From: Cellvibrio sp. UBA7661
GTDB taxonomy: Bacteria; Pseudomonadota; Gammaproteobacteria; Pseudomonadales; Cellvibrionaceae
DNA length: 64,000 nt
Assembly (NCBI GenBank): GCA_002483365.1
Contig: DLHT01000003.1
Location: forward strand, 384,339-448,338
Direction: 5' to 3'
Shown: piece after piece, positions 40,878 through 48,663 of the stretch
Layout: each line of letters starts with the position of its first letter
Numbering within the stretch: the first letter of the stretch is position 1
Notes under the pieces: model-generated
The model's database searches: none
Seen by the model: the letters and a program-made list of their open reading frames with translations, nothing else
Told to the model about the DNA's origin: nothing
Made by a program: the position numbers and the translations under genes

Positions 40878-42272
40878 TTAAGCGGCATTGCTTTGGGTTT
40901 GGCCGAGCGCCTGATTGCGCACCTGGTCGAGGGTGTACTCAATAATCAATTTACCATTTCTGAATACAGTCACTAACTCATTGGCGACCGGGTTAATGCC
41001 GTTGCGCGCAACGGTTTGGAATTGACCATTCACTTTGGTTAATGCCAAGCGGCCTTTTTTAGAACGCTTGCCCTGATCGGTGATTGGATCTTTGTACACA
41101 TCTCTCCATTCACCATTGATGCAAATCGCAGACGCTTTCATCGCAAATTTTTGCGTATCGCGATTTACCTTTTGCAACAACTCGCTGCCCATTCCGAACG
41201 CAACATTGTCAGCGCTCAAGCCGCGTTTTTTCATCTCTGCCAATATGGCTTCGATAGAGGCGGCACACACACCATCGCCTTGAATCAAACGCACACAAGC
41301 GGGCAACACTTTGTAGCCTTTAGCGTTAATTGTGTAACCGAACTTTGCCATTAAACGCTCAATCGCTTCGGGTACAACTTCTACGGGTTCACCAGAATCC
41401 GGACGAACCACCAAGGTGCCCCCCATGGCTTCCACTTGAGCTTTCAACTCACCGCCCCAGAGGTTATCAATCGCATTCCAGATATCGTAAGAATCACTGA
41501 CTACAGCAACCAATTTATTCTTGCCACCAAACTGCTTGAGCATATTGGCGTAAGCAGCGGCTTCTCCTTCACGGCCCCAACTGGTGATAGTGCTATGTTC
41601 GGCTGCCGGGATAGAGAAGCCAGCCATATCTGCACCGTAATAACGGCGTGCCGCCACCAAGGCAGAAAAGTTATCGGTACCCATGAAGCTCACCAAGTGT
41701 GCCAAGCCGCCAATCGCCGTGGTTTCTTCTGAGCTGGCACCACGTGCACCAAAGTCGTGGAGCTTGAATGGCAAGCCGTTGAGGTTCTCGGCTGTTTCAT
41801 CCAGGTAACGTGCAATGATGTTTTGGCAGGCTTTAGATACTGTCGCAACGGTAGTTGGATACCAAACCGCACGTAACAAGGCGGTTTCGATATAGCTGGT
41901 CAACCAGGCACACGTTGGATCGGTATTGATTACTTGTACCAAGACATTACCCGTTGGAACCTCAGTACCTTCTGGTACCGCCTCGATTTCCAACGGCAGG
42001 TAGCCGTTATGGGCGGTCAGGATGTGCATCCAGCCATCACGGTTAAAAGGTACACCGTGAGCAGCGCAAATCATTTCTGCTTCATCGATATCCGCCAGAG
42101 TTATAGGCTTGGTCAGGTATTGCTTAATAAACATCTGCAGACCGAAAAACACAGTAGAAGCGTGTACACCACCGCGAGATTCGATATAGCTAGAGACAAA
42201 TTCAGCCCCTTGTGGGTACTGAACGAAGTGAGAGGTTTTGTATGAGTCGGTATTCAGAATCAGATTTTGCAT
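40878..42272 (-). CDS. nadV: Nicotinamide phosphoribosyltransferase
   Basis: 464 residues from the ATG at 42272, with GGAGG 9-10 nt upstream; the frame runs back to 42335, but MQNLILNTDSYKTSHFVQYP is the usual start. NAMPT hallmarks are LHDFGARGASSEETTAIGG, the catalytic-His loop SIPAAEHSTITSWGREGE, and VVRPDSGEPVEV. It converts nicotinamide and PRPP to NMN, which NadM (45398) would adenylate to NAD+. It is 15 bp upstream of the SPFH gene on the same strand. Confidence 0.95.
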   Translation of the reverse strand: MQNLILNTDSYKTSHFVQYPQGAEFVSSYIESRGGVHASTVFFGLQMFIKQYLTKPITLADIDEAEMICAAHGVPFNRDGWMHILTAHNGYLPLEIEAVPEGTEVPTGNVLVQVINTDPTCAWLTSYIETALLRAVWYPTTVATVSKACQNIIARYLDETAENLNGLPFKLHDFGARGASSEETTAIGGLAHLVSFMGTDNFSALVAARRYYGADMAGFSIPAAEHSTITSWGREGEAAAYANMLKQFGGKNKLVAVVSDSYDIWNAIDNLWGGELKAQVEAMGGTLVVRPDSGEPVEVVPEAIERLMAKFGYTINAKGYKVLPACVRLIQGDGVCAASIEAILAEMKKRGLSADNVAFGMGSELLQKVNRDTQKFAMKASAICINGEWRDVYKDPITDQGKRSKKGRLALTKVNGQFQTVARNGINPVANELVTVFRNGKLIIEYTLDQVRNQALGQTQSNAA

Positions 42273-42373
42273 GATGGAAATCCTCCAGTCATCGTGGTTA
42301 AGCACCGGTCTATCCAGCGCTGTTAGGGTATTCATTTGGATTATCTGGAAGCAGCTCCTGCGCCCATGGACAT

Positions 42374-42430
42374 ATAGTGGCGAATAGACACTATTATGTC
42401 AACATATTTATTGGCCATTTGACACTATAA
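42374..42430. promoter_or_regulatory. nadV operator/promoter region (probable NrtR sites)
   Basis: The 21-bp dyad ATAGTG-N9-CACTAT spans 42374-42394. It is followed by TGTCAA (42397-42402) and TTGACA (42418-42423) as a second dyad, and a further CACTATAAT. NrtR binds about 21-bp palindromes before NAD salvage genes, and an NrtR gene lies in the cluster, so this is the likely operator. The sequence also resembles the region at 45305-45340. Confidence 0.5.
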
Positions 42431-42626
42431 TAAGGAAGCCATTAACAATGTAGCAACACGCCTGAAAATTGAGCTAATATTTAGTCTTCCGCGCGACCCT
42501 AGTCAATAATGAGGGCTGAATGAGAAATCCAGAAAATTAAAAATAAGATCACAATCGAGAGCAGATTAAATTCGTTCGGCGCGACAAATAATTACCTTTT
42601 TAAATTTAGAATAGGATATCCGAAAA

Positions 42627-44660
42627 ATGCTCAGTAGCTTCTTTTATCTTCAAGTAGAAAAAAATGATGAAAATAAAGTTTTACTAAACAGCTTAGAGCA
42701 ATACGCCACTAACAAACTGAAACAGGTTTATGTAGTAGACAGACCTCTAGGCGATTCGAAATATAGCTACCGCTATCAACGTGCATTGGTTTTACTAGCA
42801 CCCGACCACAAAATTACATTTGTAAATCTTGATGACGATAACGATTTATTTGATGAGTATGTAGATGATTTCATCGAGGACCTTGGATCGATATCTGACA
42901 AATATCGATATAAAGAAAAAATAGGAAGGCCGCGTAAATGGAAGCAGGATTTAATTGAGGAAGTGTGCTCTAAAGACATAGAAAACTGGGAGGAGTTTTT
43001 TACAAGTATTTACTTGGAAGATCCAATAGAGAAGAAAAAATCAGAGTTGCTGATATCATTATTGACTGGGAGCATCAATGACATCGATAAAGTAAAAGAT
43101 GATATTCCTGATAATGTACTTGATAGGGTAAAGCAAAAAATATTACTGTTTGACGGAGACCAAACAAGATTTATTTATCAAAAGCCAATTAAACCTGTAA
43201 TTCGCATACAAGGCCTATCTGGAACCGGAAAAACTGAGCTTCTTCTTCACAAATTAAAAGAAATATATGTTTCTGAAAAGGACTCAGCAAGCAAAATAAT
43301 GTTTACCTGCCATAATAAAATTCTAGCTGATAGCCTGAGAAAACGGATTCCAGACTTTTTTGATTTCATGAAAGTAGAGCAGCAAATATTATGGAATGAG
43401 CGCTTATGGTGTGTTAGCGCATGGGGATCCCGATCAGATAAAGACTCAGGAGCATACACCTATATTTGCAATTTTTATGGCGCGCAATATTTTCAGTATA
43501 GTAGATACACTTCTTTTGATGAAGTATGTAAAACGGCTGTAGATTATATAAAAAAGAATGATTTGGTAAAGAAGCAAGGATATGCATTCGATTATATTTT
43601 ACTGGATGAGAGCCAAGACTTCCCCGCATCGTTTATCGAACTGTGCCAAATGGTAACAAGCACTCACCTTTATGTTGCTGGCGATATATTTCAAAGCATT
43701 TTCGATGAAAATCTTGTAAGTGAAATAGAACCAGACTACTTGTTAAGCAAATGTTATCGCACTGACCCCAGAACGTTAATGTTTGCTCATGCACTTGGAA
43801 TGGGTTTATTTGAAACACCAAAGCTTCGCTGGCTTGAAGATAGCGAGTGGGCTGCGTGTGGATATCAACCAAAAAAGAATGGCAATATTTATGAGTTGTC
43901 TAGGGAGCCGCTTCGCAGATTTGAGGATTCAAAAGATGAGTACCCATCAAGCGTAGAAATTGTGCGCACAAGTGCACAACTGAATGAAACATCAGAAACA
44001 AAAATTATAGATGTAATTAAAAAAATACAGATAGAAAATCCATCAGTTACTATGGATGACATAGGAATAATTTTTATTGATAATCATGATTATGTTTACA
44101 GTACTGCAGACAACCTATATTTTTCTTTGAAACAGGAATTTGGATGGGATGTAAACAAGGCATATGAAACAAAAAATAAAATTAAAGGGACACTATTTTT
44201 AAGCAACAAAAACAATGTAAAGGGACTTGAATTTCCTTTTGTAATCTGCGTAACAAAAAAGATAAACAATCATCAAAGTTATAGAAATGCGTTATACATG
44301 ATGTTAACCAGATCTTTCTTGAAAAGTTATTTGTTAATCAATGAAGAAAGTAATGCTAACTTATTACCCATCATGGAAAACGCACTGACAAGCATAAACA
44401 AAACAAAGATGCTAATAGTACAAGAGCCAACGGAAGCAGAAAAAGCTCAAATTAAAACAACTATAAAATATACAGATATTACCAAATCTTTTTATGACTC
44501 TGTTTACGATTTATTCGATGACTTGGATGTTCCAATTAAATTTAGAAAGCAATTTTACAAGATCATACAACAGACTGTTGGGAACGAATTTGATAGAACC
44601 ACCGTTATAAAAGTCATTGAATTCAATAAAGGGCTTCTTTCACAGGGAAGTTCCATATGA
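42627..44660 (+). CDS. UvrD-like SF1 helicase/ATPase of a two-gene cassette
   Basis: 677 residues. A unique N-terminal region (about 1-190) precedes the SF1 core: Walker A GLSGTGKTE (about 196), Walker B YILLDESQDF (about 325), motif III VAGDIFQSIFD (about 350), a late motif LSNKNNVKGLEF (VKGLEF, motif V) and motif VI YMMLTRSF (about 557). The C-terminal 100 residues look like an added helical domain. The gene is strikingly AT-rich compared with its neighbours and is inserted, in opposite orientation, between nadM and nadV. Its stop overlaps the next gene (ATGA). A phage-defence role is inferred from helicase type, partner and island setting. Confidence 0.75.
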   Translation: MLSSFFYLQVEKNDENKVLLNSLEQYATNKLKQVYVVDRPLGDSKYSYRYQRALVLLAPDHKITFVNLDDDNDLFDEYVDDFIEDLGSISDKYRYKEKIGRPRKWKQDLIEEVCSKDIENWEEFFTSIYLEDPIEKKKSELLISLLTGSINDIDKVKDDIPDNVLDRVKQKILLFDGDQTRFIYQKPIKPVIRIQGLSGTGKTELLLHKLKEIYVSEKDSASKIMFTCHNKILADSLRKRIPDFFDFMKVEQQILWNERLWCVSAWGSRSDKDSGAYTYICNFYGAQYFQYSRYTSFDEVCKTAVDYIKKNDLVKKQGYAFDYILLDESQDFPASFIELCQMVTSTHLYVAGDIFQSIFDENLVSEIEPDYLLSKCYRTDPRTLMFAHALGMGLFETPKLRWLEDSEWAACGYQPKKNGNIYELSREPLRRFEDSKDEYPSSVEIVRTSAQLNETSETKIIDVIKKIQIENPSVTMDDIGIIFIDNHDYVYSTADNLYFSLKQEFGWDVNKAYETKNKIKGTLFLSNKNNVKGLEFPFVICVTKKINNHQSYRNALYMMLTRSFLKSYLLINEESNANLLPIMENALTSINKTKMLIVQEPTEAEKAQIKTTIKYTDITKSFYDSVYDLFDDLDVPIKFRKQFYKIIQQTVGNEFDRTTVIKVIEFNKGLLSQGSSI

Positions 44661-45280
44661 AAAAGTTCGAAATTCCCATTTCAGATGCTATTGCTGATGT
44701 ATTTTTTGCCCCGATCAGATGCAAAAAAGATGTTATTTGTTTATTAATGAATACGATAAAATACGTGCAAAGCAGCATTAGTATAACTGGCCCTATACAG
44801 AACACTTTAACTATCATTATAGATGATATGAATCGCTTTATTTACAAATCAGAGCATAAAATATTTTCCATTCGCTCTCCATTTCATGTCAAAAAAGAGC
44901 AAGACCAACTTCTGTTTTATACTAACCACATTGCTGACATAGATAGCGTTATTTCCTCTCGAATACTAGCATTCGTAAAAGATGAGCGGTTCAACTCTCC
45001 AAACTATATTGAATTTATTGAACCTCTGGAAGAGCTGTTTGACGACCCTGACAGAATATGGGCATTTGTTCATGAGTTGATGCTATTTGAGGATGGCTAT
45101 CTTCGCCACGATCATGACCCCATTAACGAAAAGGGAAGATTTCATCCGTTGTCGCACATCGATTTTTGCTATACAACTGCTTCAACATTTAAAATTGGCA
45201 CATATCATAAACCTTGCTCTAATTACTTTGGTCAACTCTTGGATAACAAATGTGAAGCTAAATTTTTAGAAAGAGTGTAG
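44657..45280 (+). CDS. Partner protein of the SF1 helicase, unknown family
   Basis: 207 residues, not recognised. Visible features are an N-terminal alpha/beta region, an acidic stretch FIEPLEELFDDPDRIWAFVH, and a conspicuous charged/His segment LRHDHDPINEKGRFHPLSHID followed by TFKIGTYHKP. The clustered His/Asp residues could be a nuclease or metal site. It overlaps the helicase stop by 4 bp, so the pair is translationally coupled. Very AT-rich, like its partner. Confidence 0.6.
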   Translation: MKKFEIPISDAIADVFFAPIRCKKDVICLLMNTIKYVQSSISITGPIQNTLTIIIDDMNRFIYKSEHKIFSIRSPFHVKKEQDQLLFYTNHIADIDSVISSRILAFVKDERFNSPNYIEFIEPLEELFDDPDRIWAFVHELMLFEDGYLRHDHDPINEKGRFHPLSHIDFCYTTASTFKIGTYHKPCSNYFGQLLDNKCEAKFLERV

Positions 45281-45304
45281 GTAATTTTTAAGTATGTAAA
45301 TTTA

Positions 45305-45398
45305 ATCGTGTCAACTTGAAAAAAGATGGCCAATATATGTATGAAATAAAAAAGTAGACTTCTGAATTTTAATGAGGCTTCAATTTCTTTGACACGAT
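45305..45398. repeat. Inverted repeats at the right edge of the helicase cassette
   Basis: ATCGTGTCAA (45305-45314) is inverted as TTGACACGAT (45389-45398, reaching the nadM stop). Between them, GATGGCCAATATATGT matches, in inverse orientation, the nadV upstream region (TATTGGCCAT and TTGACAC near 42411-42423). The two-gene cassette is thus bounded by related inverted sequences. Confidence 0.5.
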
Positions 45399-46456
45399 CA
45401 AACTGCTCCCAATAAGTCCTGAATAATAAAATAGTGATCCTCAAACATTTGCTGCGGATCTAATTCACTCAACGGAATCCATTTTGCGGTTTTTGCATCG
45501 TCACCACCTTTGACTTTAGGCAGCTCCGCATTCGGTTCCAGTTCAATGTAAAACGCATGGGTGATAGTGCGGCCGCGTGCAGATCTGTGTGGGTCGTCAT
45601 ACACCTGACTGCGCTTGATAGAGCCTTTCAATACCGGTGCAGGTACTTTTAATTTGGTTTCTTCACGCAGCTCACGTAAACAAGCATCTTGCAATCGCTC
45701 ACCTTGATCTACAAATCCGCCCGGTAACGCCCACAAACCTTTGCCTGGATTCGCACGGCGCTCAATCAATAACACATGACCTGATTGCACTACGACAGAA
45801 TCAACAGTGACAAAAGTGGGTGCATAAGGTGCCGCTTTCCAGGCATCCTGGTATCTTTTGATAAACAGAATTTCATCACGCACTTGTTGATAGCCATCAT
45901 TCTTGTTCGCAAATTCAATTAAGTATTTAGCCACGGCGTCCGGTAATACTTCTGTACATACCATGCTATTAATAACTTGCTTGGCATCGCCAATAAAATA
46001 TCCCTCACGCACAGGCGTCGCGCTAATTGCACGATAATTTTCAATGCTGATGCTGTGCCATTGGGGAAACAAATTCAGGTAAAAACCGGTTTGATCCTTC
46101 TTATGGCCGATCAATGCAATTTTCGCTAAGCGATGGGGCGTTGCGTGATGCGCAGTTACCAATCCATTCACTGTCGATTGTACGTTTCGAACCCATATCT
46201 CATCGTTGTAGGGCACATCCATTAACGGCAAACATAAAAGTCTGTTATTTTCTTCTGCACTCAAACAAGCACGCACCATTTCCTCGCGCTCTTGATGAGT
46301 CCAGGGATTACGTGTGTTACGCGGCTGCCATGCAGAACCAATCAACAGGATTAATTTATCCGCTTGCTTTAAGCCCTCCTGAACTACTTTCAGGTGGCCT
46401 GCGTGAAATGGTTGGAAGCGACCAATAAATACGGTGAAATCAAATGGACGTGTCAT
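45398..46456 (-). CDS. nadM: Bifunctional NMN adenylyltransferase / Nudix hydrolase
   Basis: 352 residues from the ATG at 46456, preceded by AAGGGT; the frame extends to 46519 without a better start. The N-terminal nucleotidyltransferase has FIGRFQPFHAGHLKVV and ISATPVREGYFIG (ISxTxxR). The C-terminal Nudix domain (about 200-340) has GGFVDQGERLQDACLRELRE as the Nudix box. NadM makes NAD+ from NMN; the Nudix part in this family hydrolyses ADP-ribose-type pyrophosphates. It would have fed directly into nadV as one operon before the cassette inserted. Confidence 0.95.
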   Translation of the reverse strand: MTRPFDFTVFIGRFQPFHAGHLKVVQEGLKQADKLILLIGSAWQPRNTRNPWTHQEREEMVRACLSAEENNRLLCLPLMDVPYNDEIWVRNVQSTVNGLVTAHHATPHRLAKIALIGHKKDQTGFYLNLFPQWHSISIENYRAISATPVREGYFIGDAKQVINSMVCTEVLPDAVAKYLIEFANKNDGYQQVRDEILFIKRYQDAWKAAPYAPTFVTVDSVVVQSGHVLLIERRANPGKGLWALPGGFVDQGERLQDACLRELREETKLKVPAPVLKGSIKRSQVYDDPHRSARGRTITHAFYIELEPNAELPKVKGGDDAKTAKWIPLSELDPQQMFEDHYFIIQDLLGAV

Positions 46457-46630
46457 ATCGCAAGACCCTTGCTGATGTGGATGACCAAAAGTCTTTCTTC
46501 TGGTCTTTAATTTATTCATGCTCCAGCCATAGTTTTCTTGCTATGACCAAGCGGCAGGCTTATTATTGGCGTATTGCCACTTAATTGACAACCCCTTTTC
46601 TAATTTTTTATTCGGACATCTAAAACGGCT

Positions 46631-47365
46631 ATGTTTACTACCGAAAAAGAATATCTGAAGCATTACAACGTCCATGACTATGACGTACCTCTAGTGTCAG
46701 TGGACATCGCCATATTCACCTTGCTGGATGGAAAACTTCATATTTTGCTGGTCGAGCGCGGAGACTTTCCCGAAAAGGGCCGCTGGTCATTACCCGGTGG
46801 ATTTATTAATCAGCAGCAAGATAAAGACCTGCATGCAACGGCCTTGCGCAAACTCACAGAGAAAACCGGTGTAAAAACGCCGCACCTTGAACAGGTGGCC
46901 ACCATTGGCAACACCAAACGTGATCCTCGGGGATGGTCGGTAACGGCGTTATATATGGGGCTGATCCCCTATGCACCCACTGCCGACTTTATTGAAACTG
47001 TGGCGGACGCTCGCTGGTGGCCTTATGAAATTGCCATCAAACAAAACCTCGCCTTCGACCACATAGAGCTAGTCACACAGGCAAGGGAAAGGCTCAGAGT
47101 TAAAAGTGGATACACCGTTCTACCCGTTTACGTCCTTAATGCTCCATTTACTCTGACCCAGCTTCAACAGGCGTTTGAGGAGTTACTGGGGACAGAAATT
47201 GAAAAAAAATCCTTCCGACGCCGTATTCAGGCAGCAGATTTACTCGAAGAGGTCGGTGAAGGCTTACCCGAGGGAGGGAGAGGAAGAATTGCAGCGTTAT
47301 ATCGCCCAAAGAAAGGTAGCGAACAACATGCTTTTCTCCGGGCGTTCGGCGGAGTGGAGGATTAA
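46631..47365 (+). CDS. nrtR: NrtR-type Nudix transcriptional regulator
   Basis: 244 residues. The N-terminal Nudix-like domain (YDVPLVSVDIAIFTLLDGKL ... GRWSLPGGFIN) is followed by a C-terminal winged helix (about 155-240: LTQLQQAFEELLGTEIEKKSFRRRI). The Nudix box is degenerate (LRKLTEKTG in place of REUxEExG), as in NrtR repressors that sense ADP-ribose but do not hydrolyse it. It is divergent from nadM, with a CATAG...CTATG dyad between them. It is the first gene of a rightward operon with the phosphatase and HEPN genes. Confidence 0.92.
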   Translation: MFTTEKEYLKHYNVHDYDVPLVSVDIAIFTLLDGKLHILLVERGDFPEKGRWSLPGGFINQQQDKDLHATALRKLTEKTGVKTPHLEQVATIGNTKRDPRGWSVTALYMGLIPYAPTADFIETVADARWWPYEIAIKQNLAFDHIELVTQARERLRVKSGYTVLPVYVLNAPFTLTQLQQAFEELLGTEIEKKSFRRRIQAADLLEEVGEGLPEGGRGRIAALYRPKKGSEQHAFLRAFGGVED

Positions 47366-47367
47366 GC

Positions 47368-47931
47368 ATGAGTGCGCGTACCAGCCTTACCCATCCGCTC
47401 ATTATTAATCCCATATCCGTTTCGGCCGGAGAGTTAGGGTTGACCTTTTGCCCGGGAAAGAAACAACCCAATGCTATGACGGGCTCATGGGATCGCGATA
47501 TTACTTTGGATATCGCCACCATAAAATCCTGGGGCGCTGACGCGATTATTTCTTTACTCGAAGATTTCGAGCACGAAGAACTCCAGGTTCCAGAATTACC
47601 TGCCGTTTATCAGCGAGAATTTAAAACCTGGTACAACCTTCCGATCCAGGACAAAAATGCACCCAACCAAAATTGGCTAGAAAACTGGCTAGCAATCCGG
47701 GGGCTCATACACACCCAGCTCAATAATGGCGAAAAGATAATGATTCATTGTAAGGGTGGTTTTGGTAGAACCGGCACTGTGGCTGCGATGATATTAATGG
47801 ACTTCGGATATTCAGTTACTGATGCGATTATCGAGTGTAGAAAAGCGAGAGAGCTATCAGTTGAAACATTAGCTCAAGAGCAATTTTTGATGGATTATTC
47901 GCAATTAAGGAAATCACATGCAAGACGATGA
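47368..47931 (+). CDS. Dual-specificity protein phosphatase (CDKN3-like)
   Basis: 187 residues. The N-terminus carries LGLTFCPGKKQPN, typical of bacterial CDKN3-like phosphatases. The signature loop is H127-C128-KGGFG-R134-T (HCxxGxxRT), with D95 (IQDKNAP) a candidate general acid. It starts 2 bp after nrtR and overlaps the HEPN gene by 14 bp. Such phosphatases recur with NAD/ADP-ribose genes; the substrate (phosphoprotein or nucleotide) is not known. Confidence 0.88.
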   Translation: MSARTSLTHPLIINPISVSAGELGLTFCPGKKQPNAMTGSWDRDITLDIATIKSWGADAIISLLEDFEHEELQVPELPAVYQREFKTWYNLPIQDKNAPNQNWLENWLAIRGLIHTQLNNGEKIMIHCKGGFGRTGTVAAMILMDFGYSVTDAIIECRKARELSVETLAQEQFLMDYSQLRKSHARR

Positions 47932-48571
47932 AATTCAAGATCCGCTTAAATCGCTAGATAAAATATATGAGCCAGATGAACGGCAATCAAGTTTTATTGC
48001 CGATTTGCCAGATATCCATAAATCATTAGCATCAATAACCTTAAACGACGCGGTTCCTTTAGCGGTAAAACAATTATTTGAAACAGCAAAAAACTTGTCC
48101 CTTTACACATGGTTTGTATACCGCTTTCACCAACCAGCAGAGCTAATTTCATTTGCCGCTATGGAAATGGCATTACGTCATCGCTATCTTTCAGAAAACC
48201 CTGATCTTTCTGAAAGCCAAAAGAAATTGCTATCGCTATATAAGCTGTTACAGCATGCGAAAAAGGAAAAGTGGCTGCGCAATGAAGGATTTAAAAATCG
48301 TTACGCGATTGCACAGCAAAATGCAGAGATAAAAAAAGCCTCCGAAGCACTTTCTGTAAGTGAACTGGAAGAAGGGCAGTCTTTATTGATTGATGACCCC
48401 ACCGAGGAAGAAATAGCATTAGCAATGAGCGAACTAGATATGGTTGCCGCCATCTCTGATCATTCCAATAAAATTAGAAATGATTTAGCGCATGGCTCAG
48501 AAACGTTACATTGGAATAGCATCGGCACTATTGCCTTAAACGCTGAGGTGATAAACCAAATATACCCTTAA
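47918..48571 (+). CDS. HEPN-like protein with RxxxxH motif
   Basis: 217 residues, helical throughout. It carries R187-NDLA-H192 (Rx4-6H), the catalytic motif of HEPN ribonucleases, in the context HSNKIRNDLAHGSETLHW. An earlier helix ISFAAMEMALRHRYLSEN also fits HEPN folds. It overlaps the phosphatase gene by 14 bp and precedes the STAND gene by 92 bp. RNA cleavage in abortive immunity is a reasonable inference; no direct family name is recognised. Confidence 0.7.
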   Translation: MQDDEIQDPLKSLDKIYEPDERQSSFIADLPDIHKSLASITLNDAVPLAVKQLFETAKNLSLYTWFVYRFHQPAELISFAAMEMALRHRYLSENPDLSESQKKLLSLYKLLQHAKKEKWLRNEGFKNRYAIAQQNAEIKKASEALSVSELEEGQSLLIDDPTEEEIALAMSELDMVAAISDHSNKIRNDLAHGSETLHWNSIGTIALNAEVINQIYP

Positions 48572-48663
48572 GAATGATGATGCTTAGTAATAAGTTTTTC
48601 AGTCACGTCTGATTGGAAATGCGTTTTGATACCTTCAGTATGTACCTAGATTGGAGTCAATAA

